A stretch of 64,000 nucleotides of DNA from Alphaproteobacteria bacterium (GCA_024278855.1 JAJRSJ010000012.1:1-64000), one strand, 5' to 3'; counted from the stretch's first letter, positions 38,896-52,370 are shown. Program-made: numbers and translations. The notes: generated by a model not told the origin, from the letters alone.

Positions 38896-38928
38896 AGCAT
38901 TTAACCAAAGGCCGCGATAAGCTTGGTT

Positions 38929-40116
38929 ATGGCCAAACATATTCGCAGAACCCCAAAGAAACTGCCGTCCGTGCGTAAACACGGGTTGAGTGCCGTATTG
39001 TTGTTGGCGATTTTCGGGTTATCAACTTGGTCTTGGTTGAATATTTCGGCGAAAAACAAACCTGCCAAAGCCCCAAAAATTGAAATTACACTGGCGCAAA
39101 CCTCACTCACTTCCCCGGCGAGCCGTGAAGTTCAACTGCCGGACTTGTTGGCCAAGGACAATATCCCCGCCGATGTCAATCCTACCGAAACTGTGACACT
39201 CGTCGGCGAACCTAAACGCGCCAATCGCTCAATACCTGTGATCCGGACAAATTCTGTTACCCGCCCGTCCGGCCCGGTTATGGTGGATGGCCGCCCGCTT
39301 GGCGCCAACCGTCAACCCATTATTAACGTCACCCCCCTGCCCCCTGCCCCTGTTTCCGGTCTGAGCCGCATGACCAGTTTTGGCCCCGTACCCAGCCCCC
39401 ACCAAGACGGACGTAGCGCTTTTGCCGTCTATGCCAAACCGTTTACGCCCAAAGCTGAAACTAAATATATTGCCTTGGTGATTGGCGGCCTTGGCATCAA
39501 TCCCATGTTAACCCGCAGAGCCATAAATGAATTGCCGGGCGCGGTCACATTGTCCTTCGCCGCCGCCGCTCCCGGACTGCAAGCCTGGATCAATCAGGCC
39601 CGGGCCCGTGGTCATGAAGTGATGATTGAGCTGCCTATGCAAGGCGCAAGCCCGCGCCAAGCCCGCACGTTAAGCATTGATGCCAGTGCGCAGGACAATA
39701 TCAGAAATCTGGAATATTCACTGGCCCGCGCCCAAGGCTATTTCGCCGTGACCAATTATGACGGGTCGCGCCTGATCACCGACGAGGCCGCACTTTTGCC
39801 CATCGTCAAATACTTGAAAACCGCAGGGCTTGGCTTTGTTTATGACGGCGCATTAGATGCAGCCCGTATCGCCCCCCTCGCCCGCCGTGAAGGTCTACCG
39901 GTCATTACGGCCAACACGTTTATTGATGAGACACAACAAGACAGGGACACTGTACGGCGTCATATTCAGGCCCTGCAAGCGGCAAGCTATGACAATGTCC
40001 CCATAGGCATGGGATTTTCCTATCCAGGCACGATTGACGGTGTCCGGGCTTGGCTGGAAACCAAACCCAAAAATGTCGCACTGGCCCCGGTGTCCTATGC
40101 CCTTACATCCAGATAA
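38929..40116 (+). CDS. Divergent polysaccharide deacetylase family protein
   Basis: A 395-residue protein with an N-terminal membrane anchor (about residues 20-38), a long low-complexity Pro/Thr-rich linker and a C-terminal divergent polysaccharide deacetylase domain (from about 175: YIALVIGGLGINPMLTRRAI, EVMIELPMQGASP, FVYDGALDAARIAPLARREGLP, YPGTIDGVRAWLE). The fold is related to NodB enzymes and is usually encoded next to envC and ctpA, as here, suggesting a peptidoglycan or envelope job. I use ATG 38929; the upstream TTG at 38923 is less likely. The ribosome site is weak, and the MITE-like element lies just upstream. Confidence 0.85.
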   Translation: MAKHIRRTPKKLPSVRKHGLSAVLLLAIFGLSTWSWLNISAKNKPAKAPKIEITLAQTSLTSPASREVQLPDLLAKDNIPADVNPTETVTLVGEPKRANRSIPVIRTNSVTRPSGPVMVDGRPLGANRQPIINVTPLPPAPVSGLSRMTSFGPVPSPHQDGRSAFAVYAKPFTPKAETKYIALVIGGLGINPMLTRRAINELPGAVTLSFAAAAPGLQAWINQARARGHEVMIELPMQGASPRQARTLSIDASAQDNIRNLEYSLARAQGYFAVTNYDGSRLITDEAALLPIVKYLKTAGLGFVYDGALDAARIAPLARREGLPVITANTFIDETQQDRDTVRRHIQALQAASYDNVPIGMGFSYPGTIDGVRAWLETKPKNVALAPVSYALTSR

Positions 40117-40118
40117 AT

Positions 40119-40598
40119 ATGATGCGTAATCCTGACAAATACCGACCTGCTGCCGGAATTGCCCTGTTTAACGCGGACGGACAGGTATTTTTGGGACGGC
40201 GCAAAAAAGCCTCCGGCCCTTATGTTTGGCAAATGCCCCAAGGCGGCATTGACAAAGGCGACAAACCAAAGCACGCCGCTGTGCGCGAACTCACAGAAGA
40301 AACCGGGATAAGCGCCGATCTGGTCGAACCCATAGGCCGCATAAAAGACTGGCTATATTATGATTTCCCGAAAGGCTTTGCCGGCTCCAAGCGGGCGCGG
40401 GGTTGGTATGGCCAAAGGCAAAAATGGTATGCTTACCGTTTTTTTGGCGCGGCACCGGACATCAACCTCGAAGCCCATAAACCCGCAGAATTCACCGATT
40501 ACCGTTGGGCCAGTTTATCTCTGGCAACAAAACTGGTCGTCCCGTTCAAACGCCCGGTTTATACGCGGGTGAAGCGGGAATTTTCGAAGAAATTGTAA
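40119..40598 (+). CDS. rppH: RNA pyrophosphohydrolase
   Basis: RppH removes pyrophosphate from the 5' end of mRNA and so starts RNase E-dependent decay. The 159-residue Nudix protein shows YRPAAGIALFN, VWQMPQGGIDKGD and RELTEETGI. The Nudix box is present with Asp where GX5E usually has Glu; the metal-binding RE-x2-EE residues are kept. Start at ATG 40119, two nucleotides after the deacetylase stop; ATG 40122 is equivalent. It ends the plus-strand cluster and faces atpC across a hairpin. Confidence 0.93.
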   Translation: MMRNPDKYRPAAGIALFNADGQVFLGRRKKASGPYVWQMPQGGIDKGDKPKHAAVRELTEETGISADLVEPIGRIKDWLYYDFPKGFAGSKRARGWYGQRQKWYAYRFFGAAPDINLEAHKPAEFTDYRWASLSLATKLVVPFKRPVYTRVKREFSKKL

Positions 40599-40630
40599 TA
40601 TATTATGTGCCAATTGGAAACGCGAAACCT

Positions 40631-40685
40631 CCCCACAACACCCCGCTCATACACCCGCGCAGGCGGGTATGAGCGGTGTGTGGGG
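40631..40685. terminator. Large palindrome between rppH and atpC (REP-like, probable bidirectional terminator)
   Basis: The left arm starting CCCCACA at 40631 and the right arm ending TGTGGGG at 40685 form a long stem with small bulges around a short loop near 40659-40662. The gap lies between convergent genes. The arm shares CCCCACA-CACCCCGCTCAT with the element at 53935-54050, so it belongs to a dispersed palindromic family rather than being a unique terminator. Confidence 0.7.
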
Positions 40686-40697
40686 CTACTTATAGGC

Positions 40698-41090
40698 CTA
40701 CAGATTTTCAGCCAATAGCCGCAAACCGTCCAAATTTTGCGCGATGTCCAGTTTTGCGTCGCCTTCAGTGGCTTCTAGATGAGCTTCGGTCTTCTTGATT
40801 TCGGCGGCGAGCCAAGCCGCATCTACGTTCGCCATAGGTGTGGCCAACTCGGCCAGAACCGTTAGCCCATCCGGTGTGACATCGGCAAAGCCGCCCTGGA
40901 TTAAATATTTGGTCTCGGTGCCCTCATCATACATGGTGATGGCACCGGTACGAATAGCCGCCATGAACGGTGCATGGTCGGCAAACACGCCAAAATCACC
41001 CTCGGCGCCGGGTACATCAACTTGGTCAACCGGGCCACTAAATAACTCGGCTTCCGGCGAAACCAATGAAAATTGTAATTTATCTGCTAT
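40698..41090 (-). CDS. atpC: ATP synthase F1 subunit epsilon, with ATA at the expected start
   Basis: Epsilon is part of the F1 central stalk and inhibits ATP hydrolysis. The frame gives ADKLQFSLVSPEAELFSG, the normal epsilon N-terminus, but the codon before GCA is ATA (41088-41090), not ATG. A GAGAAG ribosome site lies at the right distance, and an in-frame TAG lies four codons upstream of the ATA, so no better start exists. A TTG at 41066 would remove eight conserved residues and has no ribosome site. Either translation uses a rare ATA start or a G to A change or error is present. From the ATA the protein has 130 residues. Last gene of atpHAGDC. Confidence 0.9.
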   Translation of the reverse strand: MADKLQFSLVSPEAELFSGPVDQVDVPGAEGDFGVFADHAPFMAAIRTGAITMYDEGTETKYLIQGGFADVTPDGLTVLAELATPMANVDAAWLAAEIKKTEAHLEATEGDAKLDIAQNLDGLRLLAENL

Positions 41091-41116
41091 ATTGCTTCTC
41101 TAAATCGCTTATGTGC

Positions 41117-42649
<1,533 letters not shown>

Positions 42650-42652
42650 TTA

Positions 42653-43570
42653 CTAAAGCGCTTCCGCGCCGGAAATAATTTCTATCAATTCAGACGTGAT
42701 TTGCGCCTGTCTTGAACGGTTAAATGTCAGTGTTAATTTATCAATCATGTCGCCCGCGCTGCGCGTGGCATTGTCCATGGCCGCCATTTTGGCGCCCATT
42801 TCTCCGGCGCTGTTCTCTAGCAAAGCCGAGAAAATTTGCGTATTGATATTTCGCGGCAACAGGGTTTTTAAAATCCCCTCTTCGTCCGGCTCGTATTCAT
42901 AAGACGCACCTTTAAGATCCGGCGCAAAGACATCGTCCGATGCTTGCTCGCCGCTATCAGGTGCCGTACTCATAACCCCGGTGGCCGGGATCATGGTTTT
43001 AACGGTCGGGGTCTGGGTCATGACATTTTCAAACAAAGCATAAACCAATTTGCAAACATCAAACTCCCCGGCCTCGAACATGTCGGTGATTTTGCCGCCA
43101 AGCTCGGCGGCAATAGCGGCGTTTAGGGTTTTGTGATGCTTGAGCGACACCATTTCGACGATTTTATCGCCGTAGAGACGATCAAGTTGCTCAAAACCTT
43201 TTTTGCCAATACAGAAAATCTTGACGGTCTTGCCCGCCGCTTCCAGCGCCACGATTTCCTCGCGGGCTTTGCGCACAATATTGGTGTTAAATCCGCCGCA
43301 TAAACCCCGGTCAGCGGTCGCGACTACAAGTAATTGCACCTGATCAGAACCAGTCCCGACCAGTAACTTCGGCGCACCCTCGCTCCCGACCATAGAGGCG
43401 GAAAGATTGGTGATGACCGCACCGATACGGGTGGAATAGGGCCGGGATTTTTCCGCCGCGTCCTGGGCTTTACGCAATTTTGCCGCCGCCACCATTTGCA
43501 TGGCTTTGGTGATCTTCTGCGTGTTTTTGACGCTCTTGATCCGGTTCTGTAAATCTTTAAGGCTGGCCAT
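42653..43570 (-). CDS. atpG: ATP synthase F1 subunit gamma
   Basis: The rotating central shaft of F1. The 305-residue protein begins MASLKDLQNRIKSVKNTQKI and ends with the conserved NATRSAGDMIDKLTLTFNR segment and a helix (ITSELIEIISGAEAL) that enters the alpha3beta3 head. ADRGLCGGFN is present. It lies 21 bp after atpA and 18 bp before atpD. The length is slightly above the usual 285-295 because of an acidic insert near residues 200-220 (SGEQASDDV). Confidence 0.97.
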   Translation of the reverse strand: MASLKDLQNRIKSVKNTQKITKAMQMVAAAKLRKAQDAAEKSRPYSTRIGAVITNLSASMVGSEGAPKLLVGTGSDQVQLLVVATADRGLCGGFNTNIVRKAREEIVALEAAGKTVKIFCIGKKGFEQLDRLYGDKIVEMVSLKHHKTLNAAIAAELGGKITDMFEAGEFDVCKLVYALFENVMTQTPTVKTMIPATGVMSTAPDSGEQASDDVFAPDLKGASYEYEPDEEGILKTLLPRNINTQIFSALLENSAGEMGAKMAAMDNATRSAGDMIDKLTLTFNRSRQAQITSELIEIISGAEAL

Positions 43571-43591
43571 AGCCGCGCTCCTAACCTACGT

Positions 43592-45701
<2,110 letters not shown>

Positions 45702-45909
45702 GCACAGTTTTCCGTCAATAGTGCCAATATCATACCCATATCAAGGCGCGATCAGCTGGCGAATGGTATGAGTTTTCAGGGAAATACCTAACAACTCGAA
45801 TCGCGAAAGTCCCCTCCCGCAAAATTCGCCCGCTCATAGCACGGCTTTTTTTCAATTCCAAGCCTTGTTTGGACAGTTTTCGTCGATTTTTAAATACGGA
45901 AAAGCGTGT

Positions 45910-46344
45910 TTAATTTTTATCCGCACCCCTGCGGATAGTAAATAAACCCCCTAGCAATAAAATTGCAAAAACCAGGGCGTTCATAAATATATTGGCGTTG
46001 ATACCCATAATGAAAAATTGTTGGCCGGAACCATAATATTCCGCCGCCAGGTTTGGCCGCGCCGCCCCGGCGGTAAACACCCCAAGCACATGAACCAAAC
46101 CCAAATAAGCCATCAACCGCACCGAACGCCCGGTTCCGAACAAAGTTTTGTTCCAAATCGCATAGAGCATAATAGGCAATGCCATAATGCTCCCAAACGC
46201 CGTCGTCGCCAAATGAAACCGTCCACTTGTCGTCCACTGCGGCAAATCAGAGGCGGAATACACCACCAAAGCACCAAACATCAGCAATACCAAACCAAGG
46301 CTGACCAAAATTTTAGAAATAAACAGTTTTGTTGTGTCGCTCAT
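45910..46344 (-). CDS. Four-TM membrane protein of unknown function
   Basis: I do not recognise this 144-residue protein. It has four hydrophobic segments (about residues 9-29, 44-63, 75-95 and 110-135), a short polar N-terminus and a basic end (RRGADKN), so both ends are probably cytoplasmic. I chose ATG 46344 because AGGAG lies six bases upstream; ATG 46350 would overlap that ribosome site. It begins 11 bp after priA and precedes the atp promoter region, so it is probably co-transcribed with priA. Confidence 0.7.
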   Translation of the reverse strand: MSDTTKLFISKILVSLGLVLLMFGALVVYSASDLPQWTTSGRFHLATTAFGSIMALPIMLYAIWNKTLFGTGRSVRLMAYLGLVHVLGVFTAGAARPNLAAEYYGSGQQFFIMGINANIFMNALVFAILLLGGLFTIRRGADKN

Positions 46345-46355
46345 TTGCATCTCCT

Positions 46356-48530
46356 CTACATAAACCCTTGTGGGTCTATGTCTATTGCTAGTTTGGTTTT
46401 GTGGGGGGGGCGCAGGCGGGATTTCCAGATGTGCATGTATGCGGAGAGGTTTATATTGGGGTCGGCTTTGATGAGCAAACGTCTGCGGTGGCGGCCCCGT
46501 AATATGGCCATGGGGGCCTCACTGGGGCCGAGGATTTCTATGCCGTCGGCGCGCGGCGCGGCGTTTAGGGTTTTTTGGGCAAAGGCGTTGGCTTTCCGTG
46601 CGTCCGGGGCAGAAATTATAATTGCGGCTAATTTGCCAAATGGCGGCAGTCCGAGAATTTCGCGCATCCCAAGCTCGGCGGCAATAAAACCCTCGCGGTC
46701 GCCCGCCGCCAATGCCGCCAATGCTTCATGGTCGGGCATATGGGTCTGGATCAAGGCGCGGCCCGGTTTATCGGCCCGCCCGGCCCGGCCAGCCACCTGT
46801 ACCAAAGTCTGGTAGGTGCGCTCCCCGGCTCGCAAATCACCACCGCCCAGACTAAGATCACCGTCCACCACGCCGACGAATGTCAGGTGCGGGAAATTAT
46901 GGCCTTTGACCACCATTTGCGTACCGACAAGGATGTCGATATCCCCCGCAGCCATTGCCGCCATGCGCGCTCGGATCGCCCCAGGATTGCCGGCCGTATC
47001 CGATGACAGGACTTCAATACGGGCATCCGCAAATAGCAAAGCCGCCTCTTCCGCCACCCGCTCTACCCCCGGCCCGACCGCTGTTAATGCGCCTTCGGTT
47101 TTACATTCTAGGCACGCACTGGGCATGGGCATGGAAAGCCCGGTGTGGTGACATATGGCCCGCCCACTACGTTTATGTTGCACCAACCAGCTATCGGTGT
47201 CGGGGGATTTTAAACGCTCGCCGCAAGCGCGACATATAATCAATGGCGCATAGCCGCGCCGGTTGAGATATAGCATGGCTTGTTCGCCGCGCTTCAAAGC
47301 TTGCATCACACCGTCAATAAGTGGCTGGGATAAAAACCGCCCGACTTCCGGTTTATGGTCTTTCAAATCTACCAAAGCCACTTCCGGCATGGTGGCGGCA
47401 CCGGGGCGTTCGGGCAAAATCACATGGGCATAGCGCCCGTTTCGCGCATTGGTCAGGCTTTCAAGGGACGGGGTTACAGACGCCAGAACCACCGCCGCCC
47501 CGGCCATTTTACCGCGCACTACCGCCATATCGCGGGCATTATAAATCACGCCCTCGTCTTGTTTATAGGACCCGTCATGCTCCTCATCGACCACAATCAA
47601 CTGCAAATCCGCAAACGGCAGAAACAAAGCCGAACGCGCCCCGACCACCAACCGCGCCCGCCCCATATGCACCTCGCGCCACACCCGGCGTCTGGCCGCA
47701 TCGCCCATAGCCGAATGCCACTGGGCCGGCTCGGCACCAAAGCGTTCCTCAAACCGTTTAAGGCCCGCTTGTGTTAGCGCGATTTCCGGCACTAAAATCA
47801 ACACTTGCCCGCCGGCCCGCAAGCCTTGCGCCGCCGCTTCGAGGTAAACTTCGGTTTTGCCAGAACCCGTCACCCCGTCGAGCAAGGCTACATTAAACGC
47901 CCGCTGTCGCACCAAAACCTGTAATTCTTCACCTGCGGAAATCTGTCTTGGGGTCAGGACAAAATCCCGGCCCGCCTGATTTGGATCTGGCAGATCAAAG
48001 GGCGGGTCAAGCGGCGCGGTAAATTTCTTAAGCAGCCCGGCCTTGGCCATCGTGTTTATAACTGAGGCGGAAGTTTTGGCCGCCTTGGCAATTTCACCAG
48101 CTCTGGCAGGCCAAATGTCTGGCCAAATATCCGCTAAACCCAACACCCGTTTTCGCGCCGGGTTTAATCCGGGTGGCGGCTCGCCTGTCGGTTGATACAG
48201 CGTCACATCAGGGCTAGGCTCCAACGCCTTGTGGGACCGCAGCACCATACGCAGGACGAGCCCTTGCAAGGCGCAATTATATTTGGCGGTAAAATTGATG
48301 AATTTCAGGATTTCGGGGTTTAAAGGGCGACACGGCTTGCGCTCGGATATCTGTTTCAATTTGTCCAAATTTTCACGTTCGCCAAAGCCCCAGACTACGC
48401 CCAACTTGCCCTGCCGCCCGAGCGGCGCATAAACGAAATCCCCCGCAGCCAGCTTCATGCCCGCCGGAATAGCATAGTCAAACGGTTCCGGCACGGCGAC
48501 CGGAAACAAAATTTTGGCTATTTTCACCAT
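46356..48530 (-). CDS. priA: Primosomal protein N' (replication restart helicase)
   Basis: PriA reloads the replisome at stalled or repaired forks. The 724-residue protein has the N-terminal 3'-DNA-end-binding domain, Walker A (219-226, GVTGSGKT), DEEH (315-318) and a C-terminal helicase lobe with GTQMVVKGHNFPHLTFVGVV (split: GTQMVVKGH, FPHLT). Of the four CxxC pairs that bind two zincs in E. coli PriA, the first (C433/C436) and last (C473/C476) are intact. The second is S442/T445 and the third C460/T463, at exactly matching spacing. One zinc site is therefore lost. The start is ATG 48530 with a weak ribosome site. Confidence 0.95.
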   Translation of the reverse strand: MVKIAKILFPVAVPEPFDYAIPAGMKLAAGDFVYAPLGRQGKLGVVWGFGERENLDKLKQISERKPCRPLNPEILKFINFTAKYNCALQGLVLRMVLRSHKALEPSPDVTLYQPTGEPPPGLNPARKRVLGLADIWPDIWPARAGEIAKAAKTSASVINTMAKAGLLKKFTAPLDPPFDLPDPNQAGRDFVLTPRQISAGEELQVLVRQRAFNVALLDGVTGSGKTEVYLEAAAQGLRAGGQVLILVPEIALTQAGLKRFEERFGAEPAQWHSAMGDAARRRVWREVHMGRARLVVGARSALFLPFADLQLIVVDEEHDGSYKQDEGVIYNARDMAVVRGKMAGAAVVLASVTPSLESLTNARNGRYAHVILPERPGAATMPEVALVDLKDHKPEVGRFLSQPLIDGVMQALKRGEQAMLYLNRRGYAPLIICRACGERLKSPDTDSWLVQHKRSGRAICHHTGLSMPMPSACLECKTEGALTAVGPGVERVAEEAALLFADARIEVLSSDTAGNPGAIRARMAAMAAGDIDILVGTQMVVKGHNFPHLTFVGVVDGDLSLGGGDLRAGERTYQTLVQVAGRAGRADKPGRALIQTHMPDHEALAALAAGDREGFIAAELGMREILGLPPFGKLAAIIISAPDARKANAFAQKTLNAAPRADGIEILGPSEAPMAILRGRHRRRLLIKADPNINLSAYMHIWKSRLRPPHKTKLAIDIDPQGFM

Positions 48531-48608
48531 TTATGTCTCATATTTACACATTTGTTACGCTTTATTTGCCTACACTGATTCGGTGAGTTTAGAAGAGAAA
48601 GACTAGCT

Positions 48609-49259
48609 ATGAAATTTTTTATTGATACCGCCGACACTGAAGCCATCAAAGCCCTGATCCCGAGCGGCTTTGTTGACGGTGTGACCACCAACCCGACATT
48701 GATCGCCCGTTCAGGCCGCAATATCAAAGACGTGATCCAGGAAATCTGCGGGCTCACCGACGGCCCGGTCAGCGCCGAAGTTACGGCGCTCGATACCAAA
48801 GGCATGATCGAAGAAGGCAGAAAAGTCGCCAATTGGGCCGATAATGTTTGCGTTAAACTGCCCCTGACATGGGCAGGGCTTGAGGCGACCAACGCGCTTG
48901 CGTCCCAAGGCATATCCACCAATGTCACCCTGTGTTTTTCGGCTAATCAGGCACTTTTAGCCGCCAAAGCCGGGGCCACATTTATCTCGCCTTTCATTGG
49001 GCGGCTCGACGATATCGGTGAGGATGGTTGTGATTTGATTGCGGAAATTCGCGTTATCTATGATAATTACGGCTTTAAAACCGAAATCCTCGCAGCCTCC
49101 ATCCGCTCCCTGGAGCATATGGAAAACTGCGCGCTCATCGGCGCTGATGTAGCCACCGCACCGCCAAATGTCATCCGCGATATGGTCAAGCACAACCTAA
49201 CCGACAAAGGCCTGGCCGCATTCATGGCAGATTGGGAAAAGACCGGGCAAAGTATTTAA
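48609..49259 (+). CDS. Fructose-6-phosphate aldolase / transaldolase (Fsa/TalC family)
   Basis: A 216-residue short transaldolase. It starts [14 protein letters not shown], has [13 protein letters not shown], the Schiff-base Lys in VCVKLPLT, and [13 protein letters not shown] and EILAASIRS. The short form is used as transaldolase in many alphaproteobacteria and as fructose-6-phosphate aldolase in E. coli; transaldolase in the non-oxidative pentose phosphate pathway is more likely here. It stands alone between priA (divergent) and metK (convergent). A GAAGAGAAAG ribosome region precedes the ATG. Confidence 0.92.
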   Translation: MKFFIDTADTEAIKALIPSGFVDGVTTNPTLIARSGRNIKDVIQEICGLTDGPVSAEVTALDTKGMIEEGRKVANWADNVCVKLPLTWAGLEATNALASQGISTNVTLCFSANQALLAAKAGATFISPFIGRLDDIGEDGCDLIAEIRVIYDNYGFKTEILAASIRSLEHMENCALIGADVATAPPNVIRDMVKHNLTDKGLAAFMADWEKTGQSI

Positions 49260-49324
49260 GGCCTGTCCCTGATTGAGAGGTTTGAAACTTGTGTCCCGGC
49301 TAAAACCAATTAGAACATCGGCCT

Positions 49325-50518
49325 TTAAAGTGCCAATTTAAGCGCGTCTACTAGGTCGGTTTTCTCCCATGAAAGCCCGCCGTCCCCGTCCGGGGTACGT
49401 CCGAAATGGCCATAGGCAGATGTGCGGGCATAGATGGGGTTGTTGAGACCCAGATGCTCGCGTATACCGCGCGGGGTCAGGCTCATGACCTCGCCGATGG
49501 CTTTTTCTACCGCCGTTTCGCTCACCTGACCTTTACCGCCCATATCCACATAAATCGATGTTGGCTGGGCGACACCAATGGCGTAGGACAGTTGGATATT
49601 AACCCAATCTGCAATGCCGGCTGCAACAATGTTTTTAGACAGATAGCGCGCCGCATAAGCGGCCGAGCGGTCAACCTTGGTCGGGTCTTTGCCGGAAAAT
49701 GCGCCGCCGCCGTGGGGGGCCGCGCCGCCGTAAGTATCGACGATGATTTTACGGCCCGTTAGCCCGGTGTCCCCGTCCGGCCCGCCAATGACAAATTTCC
49801 CCGTCGGGTTGATGTGCCAAATGGTATTGTCGGTTATCCCCCCTTCAGGTAATTCTGCGTAGATATACGGCTTGACTAGCTTTGCCACATCAGCCGAACT
49901 CATATTTTCGTCCAAATGCTGGGTTGATAAAACGATTGCAGACGCACCGACCGGCTTGCCGTTTTCGTACCGTACAGTAACTTGGCTTTTGGAGTCCGGG
50001 CCGAGCCATGTTTCGCCTTCAAGCTTGCGGGCTTTGGCCAGACGTTCGAGAATTTTGTGGCTATAATAAACAGGGGCCGGCATTAAATCAGGGGGTTCCG
50101 AACAAGCATAGCCGAACATAATGCCTTGGTCGCCCGCCCCTTCTTCGGCGTGTAATCCGCTGCCATCATCCACACCTTGGGCGATGTCGGCACTTTGCGC
50201 ATGTAAAAGAATGTCAATATCGACAGTTTCCCAATGGAAGCCCGCTTGCTCATAGCCAATATCTTTTATGGCAGCCCGTGTGGTTTGCGCAATCATTGCA
50301 TTGGTGATTTTATCGGACCCACGGGTTTCGCCTGCGATCACGACTTTATCAGTGGTCGTCAGGGTTTCTGCGGCAACCCGCACATCCCAGGGCGACATGC
50401 CTGCACGCACGCTTTCACGGAAAAACAGATCGACGATTTCGTCTGAAATCCGGTCAGATACTTTGTCCGGATGTCCTTCGGAGACAGACTCGGATGTAAA
50501 TTCATAATGTTGGCGCAT
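49325..50518 (-). CDS. metK: S-adenosylmethionine synthetase
   Basis: Forms SAM from methionine and ATP. The 397-residue protein begins at ATG 50518 with [19 protein letters not shown]; a GAGGAG ribosome site six bases upstream supports this start over more distant in-frame codons. Signature motifs are [12 protein letters not shown] and [19 protein letters not shown]. It lies 70 bp downstream of ahcY on the same strand, pairing SAM synthesis with removal of the methylation by-product SAH. I found no recognisable SAM riboswitch in the gap. Confidence 0.98.
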   Translation of the reverse strand: MRQHYEFTSESVSEGHPDKVSDRISDEIVDLFFRESVRAGMSPWDVRVAAETLTTTDKVVIAGETRGSDKITNAMIAQTTRAAIKDIGYEQAGFHWETVDIDILLHAQSADIAQGVDDGSGLHAEEGAGDQGIMFGYACSEPPDLMPAPVYYSHKILERLAKARKLEGETWLGPDSKSQVTVRYENGKPVGASAIVLSTQHLDENMSSADVAKLVKPYIYAELPEGGITDNTIWHINPTGKFVIGGPDGDTGLTGRKIIVDTYGGAAPHGGGAFSGKDPTKVDRSAAYAARYLSKNIVAAGIADWVNIQLSYAIGVAQPTSIYVDMGGKGQVSETAVEKAIGEVMSLTPRGIREHLGLNNPIYARTSAYGHFGRTPDGDGGLSWEKTDLVDALKLAL

Positions 50519-50588
50519 GGTGCGCTCCTCAGGTTTTAAGGCTCTTCGCTTTTTATTATTATTAGAGGCTTGGTTGTTTTTGGCTTGG

Positions 50589-51911
50589 TTAATAACGGTA
50601 ATGCTCCGGTTTGTACGGCCCTTCAACAGGAAGACCCAAATATTCGGATTGCTCATCAGATAATTTTGTCAACTTGGCACCAAGTTTGGCCAAATGCAAT
50701 TCAGCAACTTTTTCGTCCAAATGCTTGGGCAGAACATAGACTTTATTTTCGTAGTTTTTGTGATTTGCCCAAAGCTCGATCTGGGCCAGCACCTGGTTGG
50801 TAAAGCTGGCCGACATAACGAAGCTTGGGTGACCCGTACCACAACCAAGATTGACCAGACGACCTTCGGCCAGAACGATCAGACGCTTGCCGTCGGGGAA
50901 CACCACCTCGTCCACTTGGGGTTTGACATGGTCCCACTCATAATTGCGCAGGGCTTCGATTTGAATTTCGCTGTCAAAATGGCCGATATTACAGACAATG
51001 GCCCGGTCTTTCATTTGGCGCATATGCTCAACTGTGATCACATCTTTATTGCCTGTCGCAGTCACGAAAATATCGCACACCGGCGCGGCTTCTTCCATGG
51101 TCACGACCTCGTAACCTTCCATAGCGGCTTGCAAGGCACAAATCGGGTCAATTTCGGTTACCTTGACCCGTGCGCCTTGGCTGCGTAGGCTCTCGGCGGA
51201 GCCTTTACCCACATCGCCAAACCCGCAAATTACGGCGGTTTTACCTGAAAGCATAACATCCGTAGCCCGTTTGATACTGTCAACCAGGCTTTCTTTACAG
51301 CCGTAAAGATTGTCAAATTTAGATTTGGTCACACTATCATTTACGTTAATGGCAGGAACAACCAAAGTACCGGCTTTTTCCATTTGGTACAGACGCATCA
51401 CACCGGTCGTGGTTTCTTCGGACAGACCACGCACGTCTTTCATGAGTTCCGGATATTCGTCGTGCATGAGAACGGTGAGATCACCGACGTCGTCCAAAAT
51501 CATATTGGGCGTCCAAACTTTTCCGTCTTTGGCAGGCCCCTTAATCGTGGCATGGATACATTCCCAAAACTCGTCTTCGGTAAGGCCCTTCCAGGCAAAG
51601 ACCGGACCCCCCGTAACTGCGATGGCGGCTGCGGCCTGGTCTTGGGTGGAGAAAATATTACAAGACGACCACCGAACTTCTGCCCCAAGTGCCGTCAATG
51701 TTTCGATCAATACGGCGGTTTGAATGGTCATATGCAAACAGCCGGCAATACGGGCGCCTGCCAGTGGTTTTTTCTCACCAAACTCTTCGCGTAGAGCCAT
51801 CAGGCCCGGCATTTCGGTTTCAGCAATATTGATTTCCTTGCGACCCCAGTCGGCCAGGGAAATATCAGCTACTTTGTAATCATTTTGTGTGTCGGGTTGT
51901 GTTTTTGGCAT
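50589..51911 (-). CDS. ahcY: Adenosylhomocysteinase
   Basis: Hydrolyses S-adenosylhomocysteine to homocysteine and adenosine using tightly bound NAD. The 440-residue protein shows [13 protein letters not shown], the NAD motif [18 protein letters not shown] and the C-terminal [18 protein letters not shown] with YKPEHYRY at the end. ATG 51911 (MPKTQPDTQ) follows AGGATA and is preferred; an ATG 33 bp upstream is possible. First gene of ahcY-metK. An inverted repeat (51928-51951) sits in its leader. Confidence 0.97.
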   Translation of the reverse strand: MPKTQPDTQNDYKVADISLADWGRKEINIAETEMPGLMALREEFGEKKPLAGARIAGCLHMTIQTAVLIETLTALGAEVRWSSCNIFSTQDQAAAAIAVTGGPVFAWKGLTEDEFWECIHATIKGPAKDGKVWTPNMILDDVGDLTVLMHDEYPELMKDVRGLSEETTTGVMRLYQMEKAGTLVVPAINVNDSVTKSKFDNLYGCKESLVDSIKRATDVMLSGKTAVICGFGDVGKGSAESLRSQGARVKVTEIDPICALQAAMEGYEVVTMEEAAPVCDIFVTATGNKDVITVEHMRQMKDRAIVCNIGHFDSEIQIEALRNYEWDHVKPQVDEVVFPDGKRLIVLAEGRLVNLGCGTGHPSFVMSASFTNQVLAQIELWANHKNYENKVYVLPKHLDEKVAELHLAKLGAKLTKLSDEQSEYLGLPVEGPYKPEHYRY

Positions 51912-52136
51912 TTTTTTATCCTGTATTCGGTCAGAACATATCATTTGACCGTAACATAAATTTCAAGTCTGCCAGCCTATAATGAAATTTCCCTATGTGT
52001 GCAATGGTTTGTTATGCCCTATGTGTATATTAGAGCGCTCCTTAGATAAATCGCGCACACGCCATTCCCCCAAGTGCCAACAATCCCTAGGCTGTAGTGT
52101 AGTCACTCAAAGCCAGCCGGGTATTGGATATTTATC
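51912..52136. other. Leader and upstream region of ahcY
   Basis: Most of this gene-poor stretch is the ahcY 5' flank. It holds an inverted repeat CGGTCA/TGACCG (51928-51933 and 51946-51951, 12-bp spacer), and a direct repeat CCCTATGTGT at 51991-52000 and 52017-52026 (26-bp offset). Nothing else coding is convincing. Confidence 0.5.
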
Positions 52137-52370
52137 GTGAAAAACGGCAACGCAGACGGCGTCTATGTCTACATTTCCAAGTTTACCACTGCTTTATTGA
52201 TAGAGTTTGGACTCCGGTTTGGAGATTGGCTTGCAGACTTCCGGGCAAAGGCCGCAGCGTCGTTCAAAGTCGCCCACGCGAAATTCGCGGTCCCACATTT
52301 AGATAACCTACAAAATAGGCGCTATTTATGCAGCTTGAACGCTAGCAAGTGTTTTGCGGTTTTCCGCTAG
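52137..52370 (+). CDS. Possible small protein
   Basis: A GTG-started frame of 77 codons with codon composition like real genes here. The predicted product has a hydrophobic stretch (FTTALLIEFGLRFGDWLADF, residues about 15-34) followed by AHAKFAVPHLDNLQ. I do not recognise it. It overlaps the 3' end of the convergent Sel1-like gene by 45 bp, which argues against it or for a shorter product. The ribosome site is weak (TGGAT). Confidence 0.3.
   Translation: MKNGNADGVYVYISKFTTALLIEFGLRFGDWLADFRAKAAASFKVAHAKFAVPHLDNLQNRRYLCSLNASKCFAVFR

Noticed and set aside
48531-48608. A sigma-70 promoter for the transaldolase gene
   Set aside because: TTGTTA and TACACT can be found but are only about 13 bp apart, too close for a normal promoter.
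50519-50588. A possible SAM or SAM/SAH riboswitch before metK
   Set aside because: The 70-bp gap has no recognisable SAM-I, SAM-II or SAM/SAH core, and the two genes look co-transcribed.
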